The position numbers were made by a program, and so were the translations under genes. The notes below the pieces were generated by a model that was given only the letters and a program-made list of their open reading frames with translations, was not told the DNA's origin and did not search any database. From Acidimicrobiia bacterium (GTDB lineage: Bacteria; Actinomycetota; Acidimicrobiia; Acidimicrobiales; Bin134), in assembly GCA_022825005.1 (NCBI GenBank), contig JAJDYU010000026.1, positions 1 through 64,000 on the forward strand: 64,000 nucleotides of DNA, given 5' to 3'. Shown here one piece after another: positions 1 to 8,868 of this stretch (position 1 is the stretch's first letter; each line of letters starts with the position of its first letter).

Positions 1-1
1 C

Positions 2-760
2 ACGGTGGACGGGCATATCGCCGTCATCACCAACAACAATCCCGCCAAGCACAACGCCTTCGACGACGACATGGACGTGGCGCTGTTCGACATCCTGGGG
101 GAGATCAAAGCCGACAAGTCCATCCGGGCCGTGGTGTGGCGTGGAGAGGGCAAGTCGTGGTCGTCGGGCCGCGACGTTTCGGCCATCGGCGGCGGTCAGA
201 TGGGGATGGCCCACCACGCCGGAATGGAGCGGGGCCACCGGGGCATCCAGCAGGTTTGGGACATCGACGCCCCCATCATCGTGGCCATGCAGGGATGGGC
301 CATCGGCGGATCGTTCCAGCGAGCGCTGCTGTGCGACATCCGGGTGGCAGCCGAGGGCGCCCGCTTCTTGCTCCCCGAACTCACCCACGGGGTGATCCCC
401 GACACCGGCGGAATGGGCCGCCTGTTCGAGATCTGCGGTTCGGGCCTGGTCAGCGACATGGTGCTCACCAGCCGGGTGCTCAGCGCCGAGGAGGCCCTCA
501 CCCACGGCATCGTGACCCGCATTGTGGCCCCTGAGGAGTTGGACGACACCGTGATGGAGATGGCGGCCAAGATCGCCTCTCACTCGCCCTACACGGTGCA
601 GCTTGCCCGCCGGGTGATCCGCAACCTGGCCATGGAGGGGCTGCAAAGCTCCATGAACGACGAGTACGCCTTCCAGACGCTGATCAACCGCTCCGACGAC
701 TTCGCCGAGTTCCGAGCAGCCCGGGCCGAAGAGCGCGAACCCGAGTACAAGCGGTCTTAG
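2..760 (+). CDS. Enoyl-CoA hydratase/isomerase family protein, 5' end outside window
   Basis: Crotonase-fold protein expected to act on a CoA thioester in the cytoplasm. The frame is open to the window edge, so the true start probably lies upstream; about 252 residues are visible, close to a full-length crotonase. The first oxyanion-hole region (SSGRDVSAIGG) and the second (GWAIGGSF) are recognisable. One acidic residue is kept in LLPELTHG, but the position of the other catalytic Glu of hydratases is occupied by the SFQR stretch. This makes a plain hydratase less certain; isomerase or lyase activity is possible. It is the first visible gene of a four-gene operon, 13 bp before the SDR gene. 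Confidence 0.85.
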   Translation, partial: TVDGHIAVITNNNPAKHNAFDDDMDVALFDILGEIKADKSIRAVVWRGEGKSWSSGRDVSAIGGGQMGMAHHAGMERGHRGIQQVWDIDAPIIVAMQGWAIGGSFQRALLCDIRVAAEGARFLLPELTHGVIPDTGGMGRLFEICGSGLVSDMVLTSRVLSAEEALTHGIVTRIVAPEELDDTVMEMAAKIASHSPYTVQLARRVIRNLAMEGLQSSMNDEYAFQTLINRSDDFAEFRAARAEEREPEYKRS

Positions 761-773
761 GGAGGACAGAGCC

Positions 774-1655
774 ATGGCTGAGATCACCGGACTGCCCGAG
801 CCCGCCCCGGAGGGCGCCACCGCCCTGGTGCCGGGCACCTACAACGGCCAGACCGTTTTCGTGACCGGCGGGGGCACCGGGCTGGGCAAGGCCATCGCCA
901 CCGAGTTCGCCCGGCTGGGCGCCAACCTGGTTATCGCCAGCCGCAAGCCCGAGCACCTGGAAGCGGGCCAGGCGGCCATAGAGGAGACCGGCGCCGAGGT
1001 GCTGGTGGTGGGCTGCGACATCCGCCAAGCCGAGCAGATCGCCGAGGCGTTCGACGCCGCCGCCGAGCGGTTCGGCCTGCCCGACGTGCTGATCAACAAC
1101 GCGGCGGCCAACTTCCCCGTGCCGGCTGAGGACATGTCGCCCAACGCCTGGCGCACGGTGGTGGACATAACCCTCAACGGCACCTTCTTTTGTGCCCGGG
1201 AGTTCGCCCGCCGCCATCTGGACACCGGCACGCCGGGGTCGATCGTCAACATCGGGGCCTCCTACGCCTGGACCGGCGGCCCCGGGTTCGCCCACTCGGC
1301 CGCGGCCAAAGCCGGGGTCAAGTCGATGACCGAGAGCCTGGCCGTGGAGTGGGGGCCCTACGGCATCCAGGTGAATGGCCTGGTGCCGGGGCTGTTCCCC
1401 CATGAGGACATGACCGCCGACATCCGCTCCAGCCTCGACCGCACCCACGAGAAGGACCCGTGCCAGCCGGCCATGCGGGTGGGGCAGCTGCGGGAGCTGG
1501 GCTGGGCCGCCACCTTCCTGGCCTCCCCATTCGCCCGGTTCATCAGCGGCCACACCATGGTGGTGGACGGGGCCAACTGGCAGCGCCGCTCCATGACCAA
1601 CCCGGCGGTCATCACCATCCGCGACCAGATGGGCAAGGGGCCATTCGAGCTTTGA
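774..1655 (+). CDS. SDR oxidoreductase, 2,4-dienoyl-CoA reductase-like
   Basis: A 293-residue NAD(P)-dependent short-chain dehydrogenase. The cofactor motif TGGGTGLG is at residues 31-38 and the NNAAAN loop near 108-113. Instead of the usual S-Y-x3-K arrangement it has Tyr164, Ser175 and Lys179. That spacing (11 and 15) matches the DECR1-type 2,4-dienoyl-CoA reductase active site. The ATG is preceded by GGAGGACAGAG. Placement between a crotonase and hyuBA suggests a CoA-linked catabolic route; the substrate is not visible from sequence. Confidence 0.85.
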   Translation: MAEITGLPEPAPEGATALVPGTYNGQTVFVTGGGTGLGKAIATEFARLGANLVIASRKPEHLEAGQAAIEETGAEVLVVGCDIRQAEQIAEAFDAAAERFGLPDVLINNAAANFPVPAEDMSPNAWRTVVDITLNGTFFCAREFARRHLDTGTPGSIVNIGASYAWTGGPGFAHSAAAKAGVKSMTESLAVEWGPYGIQVNGLVPGLFPHEDMTADIRSSLDRTHEKDPCQPAMRVGQLRELGWAATFLASPFARFISGHTMVVDGANWQRRSMTNPAVITIRDQMGKGPFEL

Positions 1656-1674
1656 TCGCTGGGCTCTGATTGCT

Positions 1675-3432
1675 GTGGACCGCGCCCCATCGACCACCGA
1701 CGCCCGGCCCTTTGACCCCATCGCGCTGGAGGTAGTCAAGAACGCCCTGGGGGCCATCGCCGAGGAAATGGGGCTGACCACGGTGCGATCGGCCTACTCC
1801 TCGGTGGTCAAAGAGGGCGGGGACTCCACCGCGGCAATCTTCGACCACCGGGGCCAGTTCATCGCCCAGTCGATGGGCGCTCCCTTGATGCATTTGTCCA
1901 GCTTGCGGCCGTCGCTTCGCTCCCTGCTGGACGACTTCCCGCCCTCGGGAATGGCCGACGGCGACGTGTACGCCTCCAACGATCCCTATCGGGGCGGCAT
2001 CCACTCCAACGACGTGATGGTGTTCCGTCCGGTGTTCATAAACGACACCCTGGCCTTCTTCACCTGCGCCCTGTTGCACGTGGCCGATCTGGGAGGCATG
2101 GCCGCCGGCGGTTTGCCGGCCAACGCCACCGAGATGTTCCAGGAAGGACTGGTGCTGCCCCCTGTGCCGCTGGCGGTGGCCGGAGAGCCCAACCAGCCGA
2201 TCTTGGATGTGATCGCGGCCAACAGCCGCACCCCTGAGAAGGTGCTGGGCGACATCCGGGCCATGATGGCGGCCACCAACCTCGGCGCCGACCGCCTGGC
2301 CGATTTGGCCGACCGCTACGGTCTCGAGCGGCTGCACCAGATCACCGACGAGCTGTTGGACTACACCGAGCGCCGGACCCGGGCGGGCATCGAAGCGCTG
2401 GCCGACGGCACCTACACCGGCTCGTTCATCATCGACGACGATGGCGTGAATCCCGACGCCGACCATGAGGTACACGTGGCCCTCACCATCAAGGGCTCCA
2501 CCATCACCGCCGATTTCGAGGGCACCTCACCCCAGGCGCCGGGGCCGATCAACGCCGCGGTGTCGCAGACCACCTCCGGGGTGCTGTTTGCCGTGCGCTG
2601 CCTGTTGGCCCCCGACATACCGGTGAACGACGGGGCTTTCCGGCCGTTGGAGCTGCGCCTGCCCCCGGGCACGCTGGTGAATCCCAACCCGCCCGCCGCC
2701 CTCAACGCCCGAATGGCCACGGTCATGGCCGTGGTGGAGGCCATGTTGGGAGCGTTCTCTGAGCTCGACCCGGCCCGGGCGGTGGCCGCTTCCTGCAACG
2801 TCCACGTCTACATCATGAACGGCACCGGGGGCGACGGCCGGCCGTGGGCGTTCATGGATCCCCAGTTCGGCGGCTCCGGGGCCCGCTCCGACCGCGACGG
2901 GGTGGATGTGACCGGCCCGCTGGTGTTGGGTGCCGGCGGAGCGTTCCACACCGTGGAGGCCTACGAGCAGGAGCACCCGGTGCGCTTTGAGCGCTTCGAG
3001 CTGTGGACCGACTCGGGGGGACCGGGGCAGTGGCGGGGCGGAACAGGGGCGCGCCGCGACATCCGCATTCTGGCCGACGGACAGTTCACCGGCCGGGCCA
3101 CCGATCGCTGCCGCCGCCCCCCTCCCGGCATCTACGGCGGCTCTGCCGGCGCGGGCGGGGGCTGGGTTTTGAACGAGGGCACCCCCGACGAGCAAACGCT
3201 GCCGGCCAAGGTCACTGCCTATCCGCTGAGAGCCGGGGACATGATCACCATGCTCACCTCCGCCGGCGGCGGCTTCGGAGACCCGTTTGAACGCGACCCC
3301 GAGCTGGTGGCCGCCGATGTGCGAGACGGCAGGGTGTCGCCAGAGGCCGCCCGCCGGGACTACGGAGTGGTGATTCACCCGGAAACCGGGGAGGTGGACC
3401 CGGCAGCCACCGCGGTGTTGAGAAGCAAATGA
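1675..3432 (+). CDS. Hydantoinase B/oxoprolinase family protein (HyuB-like)
   Basis: A 585-residue protein of the N-methylhydantoinase/acetone carboxylase subunit B family. These proteins work with a HyuA-type partner in ATP-dependent ring opening of hydantoins or 5-oxoproline, or in related carboxylations. The N-terminal segment FDPIALEVVKNAL, the central SNDPYRGGIHSNDVM and the C-terminal SAGGGFGDPFERD are family landmarks. It starts at GTG 19 bp after the SDR gene. It overlaps hyuA by four bases (ATGA), so the two are translationally coupled and probably form one complex. The substrate is unknown; the crotonase and SDR upstream hint at a non-classical one. Confidence 0.9.
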   Translation: MDRAPSTTDARPFDPIALEVVKNALGAIAEEMGLTTVRSAYSSVVKEGGDSTAAIFDHRGQFIAQSMGAPLMHLSSLRPSLRSLLDDFPPSGMADGDVYASNDPYRGGIHSNDVMVFRPVFINDTLAFFTCALLHVADLGGMAAGGLPANATEMFQEGLVLPPVPLAVAGEPNQPILDVIAANSRTPEKVLGDIRAMMAATNLGADRLADLADRYGLERLHQITDELLDYTERRTRAGIEALADGTYTGSFIIDDDGVNPDADHEVHVALTIKGSTITADFEGTSPQAPGPINAAVSQTTSGVLFAVRCLLAPDIPVNDGAFRPLELRLPPGTLVNPNPPAALNARMATVMAVVEAMLGAFSELDPARAVAASCNVHVYIMNGTGGDGRPWAFMDPQFGGSGARSDRDGVDVTGPLVLGAGGAFHTVEAYEQEHPVRFERFELWTDSGGPGQWRGGTGARRDIRILADGQFTGRATDRCRRPPPGIYGGSAGAGGGWVLNEGTPDEQTLPAKVTAYPLRAGDMITMLTSAGGGFGDPFERDPELVAADVRDGRVSPEAARRDYGVVIHPETGEVDPAATAVLRSK

Positions 3433-5495
3433 CCCTCGCTTTGGGCATCGACATCGGGGGGACGTTCACCGATGTGGTGATGATCGACCGCACCGACGGC
3501 AGCGTGTGCACCGCCAAAGTGCTCACCACCCCCGACGACCCGGCGGCTGGCGTGCTCGAAGGGATTGCCGAGCTGTTGGCCGAGGCCGGGCATGATCCCC
3601 CCGAGGTGTCCCAGGTGGTCCACGCCACCACCCTGGCCACCAACCTGATCTTGGAGCGCAAGGGCGGCCCGGTGGCTTACGTCACCACGGCGGGGTTCGG
3701 CGACATCTTGATCATCGGCAACGAGCGCAAGGGCGACGCCGAGAAGTACGACCTCTTCTACACCAAGCAGGCGCCCATCGTCCCCCGGCGGCGCACCGTG
3801 GATGTGGTGGAGCGGACGGGGGCCGACGGCTCGGTGGTGGTGCCGCTCGACGTCGAGCAGGCCCGTGCGGCGCTGGCCGACCTGTTGGCCCGCGAGCCGG
3901 TGGAGGCATTGGCGGTTTGCTTCCTCCACTCCTACGCCAACGGGGAGCACGAGCGGCAGGTGGCCGACATCATCGCCGAGTTGAGCCCCGACCTCTACGT
4001 GGCGGTATCCAGCGATGTTTGGCCCGAATACCGGGAGCTGCCCCGGGCCTGCACCACGGTCATGTCGGCCTACGTGGGCCCCACCGTCACCCGCTACATC
4101 GCCCGACTCGACGAGGAGCTGGCCCGTCAAGAAATCGGGGCCCGGCTTCAGATCATGGGCTCGTCGGGCGGAATCATCTCGGCGGCCACGGTGGCCCGGC
4201 GGCCGGTGCAACTGGTGGAGTCGGGGCCGGCGGCCGGGGTGATGGCCGCCGCCCACATCGGCCGCCTCAGCGGCATCGACGATCTGATCTCCTTCGACAT
4301 GGGGGGCACCACCGCCAAGGCGGGGCTGGTGCAGGGTGGTCAGGCCGCCATCGCCCACGAGTTCTATGTGGGGGGCACGGCGTCGTCGGGCGTGAAGAAG
4401 ATCAACACCGGCTATCCCATCAAGATCCCGGTGATCGATTTGGCCGAAGTGGGCGCGGGCGGCGGATCGATCGCCTACCTCGACAGCGGCGGCGCTCTGC
4501 GGGTGGGGCCCGATTCCGCCGGGGCCGAGCCGGGACCGGCCTGCTACGACCGGGGCGGCACCCAGCCCACTGTGACCGACGCCGACCTGGTGCTGGGCTA
4601 CCTCAACCCGGACTTCTTCCTCGGAGGCCGCATGGCCATCCGGGCCGATCTGGCCCATGCCGCTGTGGCCGAGCTGGCCGAGCCAATGGGGCTGACTCCG
4701 GAGGAGGCCGCCGCCGGGGTGTACGAGGTGGTCAACGCCACCATGGCCGCGGCGGTGCGGGTGGTGACCTTGGAGCGGGGCATCGACCCCCGCGACTTCA
4801 CCCTGCTGGCCTCGGGCGGGGCCGCCGGGGTGCATGTGGCCCGCTTGGCCGAGGAGTTCGGCATCGCCGAGGTGGTTGTCCCGGCCAACCCCGGCGTGGG
4901 CTCGGCGGTGGGCCTATTGGCCTCCGACGTGGTGACCGACCATGTCCGCACAAGGGTGATCGACTCGGTGGGTGTAGATGTGAGCGCTGTGGAGGCCATC
5001 TACGCCGAGCTGGAGGCCGTGGCCGTCGCCGAGATCGGGGCGGAGGGGTTCTCCGCCGACGAGATCGTGCTGGAGCGAGAGATCGACATCCGCTACCACC
5101 ACCAAGCCCACGAGCTGACCGTCCCCCTCCACGGCTGCGACCTCGACGAAGCGGCTGCCGCGTTCAACGAGCTCTACGAACAGCTATACGGCATCCGCCA
5201 GACCGACCCGGTGGAGTTCGTCAACTACCGGGTGCGGGTTGTCGGCCCGGTGCCCAAGCCCGACTGGTCGACCGACCAAGTAGCCGCCCAACCGCCCATG
5301 CCCCTCTCCTACCGCCCCGCCTGGGTCGGCGGCGAAATGGCCGACACCCCCGTCTACCGCCGCCACACCCTCCTGCCCGGCCCCACCATCGCCGGCCCCG
5401 CCATCATCGAAGAGACCTCCTCCACCGTGGTAGTCCCCGGCGGCTGGACCGCCTCCGCAGACCGCCAGCTAAGCCTGGTGCTCCGCCCCGGCTAG
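3429..5495 (+). CDS. Hydantoinase A/oxoprolinase family protein (HyuA-like)
   Basis: A 688-residue ATP-dependent subunit partner of the preceding HyuB. The N-terminus (LGIDIGGTFTDVVMID) is the actin-like ATPase phosphate-binding motif of the family. SFDMGGTTAKAGL near residue 290 is the second nucleotide-binding segment, and ASGGAAGVHVARLAEEFGI lies near residue 460. The length matches HyuA/AcxA-type proteins. Its ATG overlaps the hyuB stop. It is the last gene of the operon and is followed by a convergent molybdenum-hydroxylase gene 45 bp away. Whether it acts as hydantoinase, oxoprolinase or carboxylase cannot be decided here. Confidence 0.9.
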   Translation: MTLALGIDIGGTFTDVVMIDRTDGSVCTAKVLTTPDDPAAGVLEGIAELLAEAGHDPPEVSQVVHATTLATNLILERKGGPVAYVTTAGFGDILIIGNERKGDAEKYDLFYTKQAPIVPRRRTVDVVERTGADGSVVVPLDVEQARAALADLLAREPVEALAVCFLHSYANGEHERQVADIIAELSPDLYVAVSSDVWPEYRELPRACTTVMSAYVGPTVTRYIARLDEELARQEIGARLQIMGSSGGIISAATVARRPVQLVESGPAAGVMAAAHIGRLSGIDDLISFDMGGTTAKAGLVQGGQAAIAHEFYVGGTASSGVKKINTGYPIKIPVIDLAEVGAGGGSIAYLDSGGALRVGPDSAGAEPGPACYDRGGTQPTVTDADLVLGYLNPDFFLGGRMAIRADLAHAAVAELAEPMGLTPEEAAAGVYEVVNATMAAAVRVVTLERGIDPRDFTLLASGGAAGVHVARLAEEFGIAEVVVPANPGVGSAVGLLASDVVTDHVRTRVIDSVGVDVSAVEAIYAELEAVAVAEIGAEGFSADEIVLEREIDIRYHHQAHELTVPLHGCDLDEAAAAFNELYEQLYGIRQTDPVEFVNYRVRVVGPVPKPDWSTDQVAAQPPMPLSYRPAWVGGEMADTPVYRRHTLLPGPTIAGPAIIEETSSTVVVPGGWTASADRQLSLVLRPG

Positions 5496-5540
5496 GGGGC
5501 TAGTTCCAACGGATGTGGAGGTGTTCGTGGCCGCAAACGA

Positions 5541-7820
5541 CTAAGGGGTGGGCCAGACTATTTCCGGCTCGGGGTCGCCCGCCGACTGGATGGCCGCCCA
5601 GACCCGATCGGGGGTGAGCGGCAGATCTATGTGGCGGATTCCGAGATCGCTTAGCGCGTCGATCACCGCGTTCTGCACCGCCGGGGTGGCGCCGATGGTG
5701 GCGGCCTCGCCGATGCCCTTCACTCCCAAGGGGTTCAGATGGGTGGGGGTGATGGTGCTGTCGACGGTGAAATCGCAAAACTCGGCGGCCGATGGCATGG
5801 CGTAGTCGGCCAGCCCGGTGGTGAGCGGGTTGCCGTGGTCGTCGTACGCCACATATTCGTAAAGCGCCTGACCGATGCCCGACGCCACCCCGCCGTGCTG
5901 CTGGCCGGCCACGATGAGGGGGTTGAGCAGGTTGCCGGCGTCGTCCACCGCCACGAAGCGCCGCGGGGTGACCACGCCAGTCTCGGTGTCCACCTCCACC
6001 ACGCAGATGTGGGTGCCGAACGGGAAGGTGGCGCCATCGGTGGTGTGATCAAGCTCGGCCCGCAGCGGTTCTTCGGATGCCGCGGCCACCTCGGCCCAGC
6101 CCACCGTGGCCGAAGGCACCCCGACCACCCCGAGGCGGCCCTCATCGGTGACCACGATGTCGTCGGCGCTGGCTTCCAAAAGCTCTGCCGCCCGCTGTCG
6201 GGCGATGCCCAGAACCTCCATGGAGGCGGCATGAATGGCGCTGCCACCAAGCTGCGCGCTGCGCGATCCGCCGGTGCCGCCGCCCCGAGCCACCAAGGCG
6301 GTGTCCGACTGCACGAAGGTGATCTGGTCCATGTCGATGCCCAGCCGGTCGGCCACGATCATGGTGAACGCGGTCTCGTGGCCCTGGCCGTGTGAGGAGG
6401 TGCCCACCGCCACGGTGGCCGAGCCGTCGGGGTGGACCTCCACCACCGCGTGCTCCTCCTGGCCAGTGGGTGCGGTGACCTCCACGTAGCTCGACAACCC
6501 GATGCCCAGCCTGATGGGGTCGCCGGCAGCCCGGCGGGCGGCCTGTTCGGCCCGAAGCTCCTCGTAGCCGACCAGCTCGCAGGCCCGGTCGAGGGCCTTC
6601 TCGTACTCGCCGGTGTCGTAGGCCCCGCCGGTGGGAGTGACCAGCGGAAAGTCTTCGGGGGCCAAGAAGTTGCGGCGGCGGAACTCCACCGGGTCGATGC
6701 CCAGTTCGGCCGCGGCCAGATCGGCCATGCGCTCGATAGTGAGGGTGGCCTGGGGCCGGCCCGCGCCGCGGAATGCCCCCAGCGGGGCCCGATTGGTGGC
6801 CGCCAAGCCGTAGTCGAACTGCACCTGCTCGATCCCGTAGACGCCCGGCGCCATAACCCGGGTGATCATTGGGAGAATGCCGCCCAAGCCGGGAAAGGCC
6901 CCAGCGTCCACCAGCACCACCACCTCCAGCGACACCATGCGGCCGTCGTCGGTCACCCCCAATCTCACGTAATGGACCTGGTCGCGGGCTTGCATGGAGA
7001 TGAGGTTTTCGGCCCGGGTCTCGGTCCACACCACCGGGCGGCCCAGTTGCCGGGCCGCGGCGGCCACTGCCACATGCTCCACTCTCCATCCGCCCTTGGC
7101 CCCGAAGCCGCCGCCCACCCAGGGGGCGATCACCCGGACGTCGTCGGGGTCCAACCCCATCGACTCAGCGATTCCTCCCCGGGTGGGGTGGGCGCCCTGG
7201 GTGGAAACCCACAAAGTGAGTTGTTCGCCGTTGGGATCAGCTAGCACCGCGTCGGTTTCCATTGGCACCACCGCCATCCGGTTGTGGACGATGCGGCCGG
7301 TGACGATCCGGTCGGCTTTGTCGTGCAGGCCCTCCACCGGGTCGAAGGCCCTGAACATCGAGTCCGAACCCCGCTCGGGGAACAGCACCGCCTCGCCGCT
7401 GGCCACCGCGGCCTCGGCATCCATCGACACCGGCAGCGGCTGGTAGTCGACCATGATCTCATCGGCGGCGTCTTGGGCCGCGGCCAGGGTCTCGGCCACC
7501 ACCATGGCCACCGGCTCGCCCACAAAGCGAACCCGCTCGCCGGCCAGCGGCCCCCGTGTGAAGTGGGGGTCGAGCGGGAACCGGGGCTTGACCTGCTCCA
7601 CCCCGATGGTCTCGGCGGTGTACACCGCGACCACGCCCGGGTGGTCGGCTGCTGCCCCCAGATCGATCTCCCCGATCACGGCGTGGGCCACCGGCGAACG
7701 CACGAAACAGGCGGTCAGCAGCCCGTCGGGCCGCAAGTCCCCCGTGTATTGCCCCTCGCCGGTGAGCAGAGTCCCGTCCTCGCGGCGGATAACTTCGGTC
7801 CCCAGAATCGATCCAGCCAT
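5541..7820 (-). CDS. Xanthine dehydrogenase family protein, molybdopterin-binding subunit
   Basis: Large (Mo-cofactor) subunit of a molybdenum hydroxylase, 759 residues from the ATG at 7820. An upstream in-frame extension is rejected because it would run through the divergent gene at 7878. Visible motifs are the Mo-cofactor loop GGGFGAKGG, GAFRGAGRPQ, SHGQGHETAF, GGTGGSRSAQ, and the C-terminal GIGEAATIG with the presumed catalytic Glu. The family hydroxylates aldehydes, N-heterocycles or CO. No [2Fe-2S] or FAD subunit gene is adjacent, so partners must be elsewhere or differ. It is divergent from the isochorismatase-like gene. Confidence 0.9.
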   Translation of the reverse strand: MAGSILGTEVIRREDGTLLTGEGQYTGDLRPDGLLTACFVRSPVAHAVIGEIDLGAAADHPGVVAVYTAETIGVEQVKPRFPLDPHFTRGPLAGERVRFVGEPVAMVVAETLAAAQDAADEIMVDYQPLPVSMDAEAAVASGEAVLFPERGSDSMFRAFDPVEGLHDKADRIVTGRIVHNRMAVVPMETDAVLADPNGEQLTLWVSTQGAHPTRGGIAESMGLDPDDVRVIAPWVGGGFGAKGGWRVEHVAVAAAARQLGRPVVWTETRAENLISMQARDQVHYVRLGVTDDGRMVSLEVVVLVDAGAFPGLGGILPMITRVMAPGVYGIEQVQFDYGLAATNRAPLGAFRGAGRPQATLTIERMADLAAAELGIDPVEFRRRNFLAPEDFPLVTPTGGAYDTGEYEKALDRACELVGYEELRAEQAARRAAGDPIRLGIGLSSYVEVTAPTGQEEHAVVEVHPDGSATVAVGTSSHGQGHETAFTMIVADRLGIDMDQITFVQSDTALVARGGGTGGSRSAQLGGSAIHAASMEVLGIARQRAAELLEASADDIVVTDEGRLGVVGVPSATVGWAEVAAASEEPLRAELDHTTDGATFPFGTHICVVEVDTETGVVTPRRFVAVDDAGNLLNPLIVAGQQHGGVASGIGQALYEYVAYDDHGNPLTTGLADYAMPSAAEFCDFTVDSTITPTHLNPLGVKGIGEAATIGATPAVQNAVIDALSDLGIRHIDLPLTPDRVWAAIQSAGDPEPEIVWPTP

Positions 7821-7877
7821 AGGGTGCCCATTATGGGAGGCAGCCCGACGGAACTCGGCATGGGAGAGTGAACAACC

Positions 7878-8492
7878 ATGGAACTGCGTGAGATAGTCGA
7901 TCCGGCAACGACGGCTTTGGTGCTTCAGGAGTGCCAGAACGGGGTGATCGGGGAGCTGTCGGCGCTGCCGGCGCTGGCTGAGGCGGCCAAGGAGGGGCTG
8001 ATCCCCAATGTGGCCGCGCTGGCTGAGGCTGCCCGGGCCGCGGGGGTGCGGGTGATCCACTGCACGGCCCAACACCGGACCGACGGATGGGGCGGCAATA
8101 GCAACGCCCGCTTGTTCCGGGCCATGCCCAAGATGCCGGTGCAGTTGCATGTGGGCACCCCGGCGGTGGAGGTGGTGCCCGAGATCGGAGTGGCCGAGGC
8201 CGACGTGGTGCTACCCCGCCACCACGGCCTGTCGCCCTTCGAGGGCACCGAACTCGACTCACTGCTGCGCAACGAGGGCATCCGCACCATCGTGGCCGTG
8301 GGGGTGTCGGTGAACGTGGCCATCACCAACCTGACCTTCGACGCGGTCAACGCCGGGTATGTGGTGGTGCTCCCCCGCGACGCGGTGGCCGGCACCCCGC
8401 CCGACTACGTGGACGCCGTGTTCGAACACACCCTCGGCATCGTCGCCACTATCACCACCACCGCCGACGTGGTGGACGCTTGGGCGGGCTAG
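7878..8492 (+). CDS. Isochorismatase-like (cysteine hydrolase fold) protein lacking catalytic residues
   Basis: A 204-residue protein with the isochorismatase-like alpha/beta fold. The first strand reads ALVLQECQNG, where the family has the catalytic Asp (here Glu18). The nucleophile segment reads GVSVNVAITN, with Ala where cysteine hydrolases have Cys. The region that normally carries the catalytic Lys reads LPRHHGLSPFEGTELD, with no Lys. The fold is supported by the conserved GTELDSLLR and AVNAGY segments. It may use different chemistry or be non-enzymatic. It is divergently transcribed from the Mo-hydroxylase gene with a 57-bp gap. Confidence 0.8.
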   Translation: MELREIVDPATTALVLQECQNGVIGELSALPALAEAAKEGLIPNVAALAEAARAAGVRVIHCTAQHRTDGWGGNSNARLFRAMPKMPVQLHVGTPAVEVVPEIGVAEADVVLPRHHGLSPFEGTELDSLLRNEGIRTIVAVGVSVNVAITNLTFDAVNAGYVVVLPRDAVAGTPPDYVDAVFEHTLGIVATITTTADVVDAWAG

Positions 8493-8493
8493 C

Positions 8494-8868
8494 TCAGCCC
8501 AAACCGCCTCTCACGTAGGCCACTACGCCCGCTATTTCCTCTTCCCTTAGCTTGGAGGCGAACTCGGGCATCTCACCTAGTCCGTCGCGCACCACCTCCT
8601 CCATGGCCTCGGCTGAGGCGTACTTCTCCAGAACCTTGCCGGGGCGGATGTCGGGTCCGACGATGCCGCTGCCGTCGACGCCGTGACACCCGACGCAGCG
8701 CGTGAGGTACACGTTCTTGCCGAGGGTGAACGACTCGGCCGACAGCGGGGCGTCGGCTGATTCCGCCGGAACCGAATCGCTACAACCGGCCGCGGCGACC
8801 AGCATCAGCAGACCGCCCGCCAGCAGGACGGCGATGATCCGCCGCAATCGGGAGACGGGCAGGGTCAA
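8494..8868 (-). CDS. c-type cytochrome lipoprotein
   Basis: A small 124-residue monohaem cytochrome c. After a basic n-region (RLRR) and a hydrophobic stretch comes a lipobox-like LVAAAGC, so it is probably lipid-anchored on the outer face of the membrane. The haem site is CVGCH near residue 58, and a distal Met is available in GEMPEF. The TTG start at 8868 overlaps the TGA of the P450 gene (TTGA), implying coupled translation. This start was chosen because it leaves a normal signal peptide; longer readings run into P450 sequence. It may serve an electron-transfer chain with unknown partner. Confidence 0.8.
   Translation of the reverse strand: MTLPVSRLRRIIAVLLAGGLLMLVAAAGCSDSVPAESADAPLSAESFTLGKNVYLTRCVGCHGVDGSGIVGPDIRPGKVLEKYASAEAMEEVVRDGLGEMPEFASKLREEEIAGVVAYVRGGLG

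Noticed and set aside
684..1781. Long minus-strand frame opposite the SDR gene
   Set aside because: It has low-complexity Gly/His/Arg-rich content and lies antisense to a strongly supported gene.
3917..5503. Long plus-strand alternative frame over hyuA
   Set aside because: It is an Arg/Pro/Gly-rich shadow frame typical of high-GC DNA, with no family similarity.
7821..8150. N-terminal extension of the first Mo-hydroxylase
   Set aside because: It overlaps the well-supported isochorismatase-like gene on the other strand, and the family N-terminus begins at the ATG at 7820.
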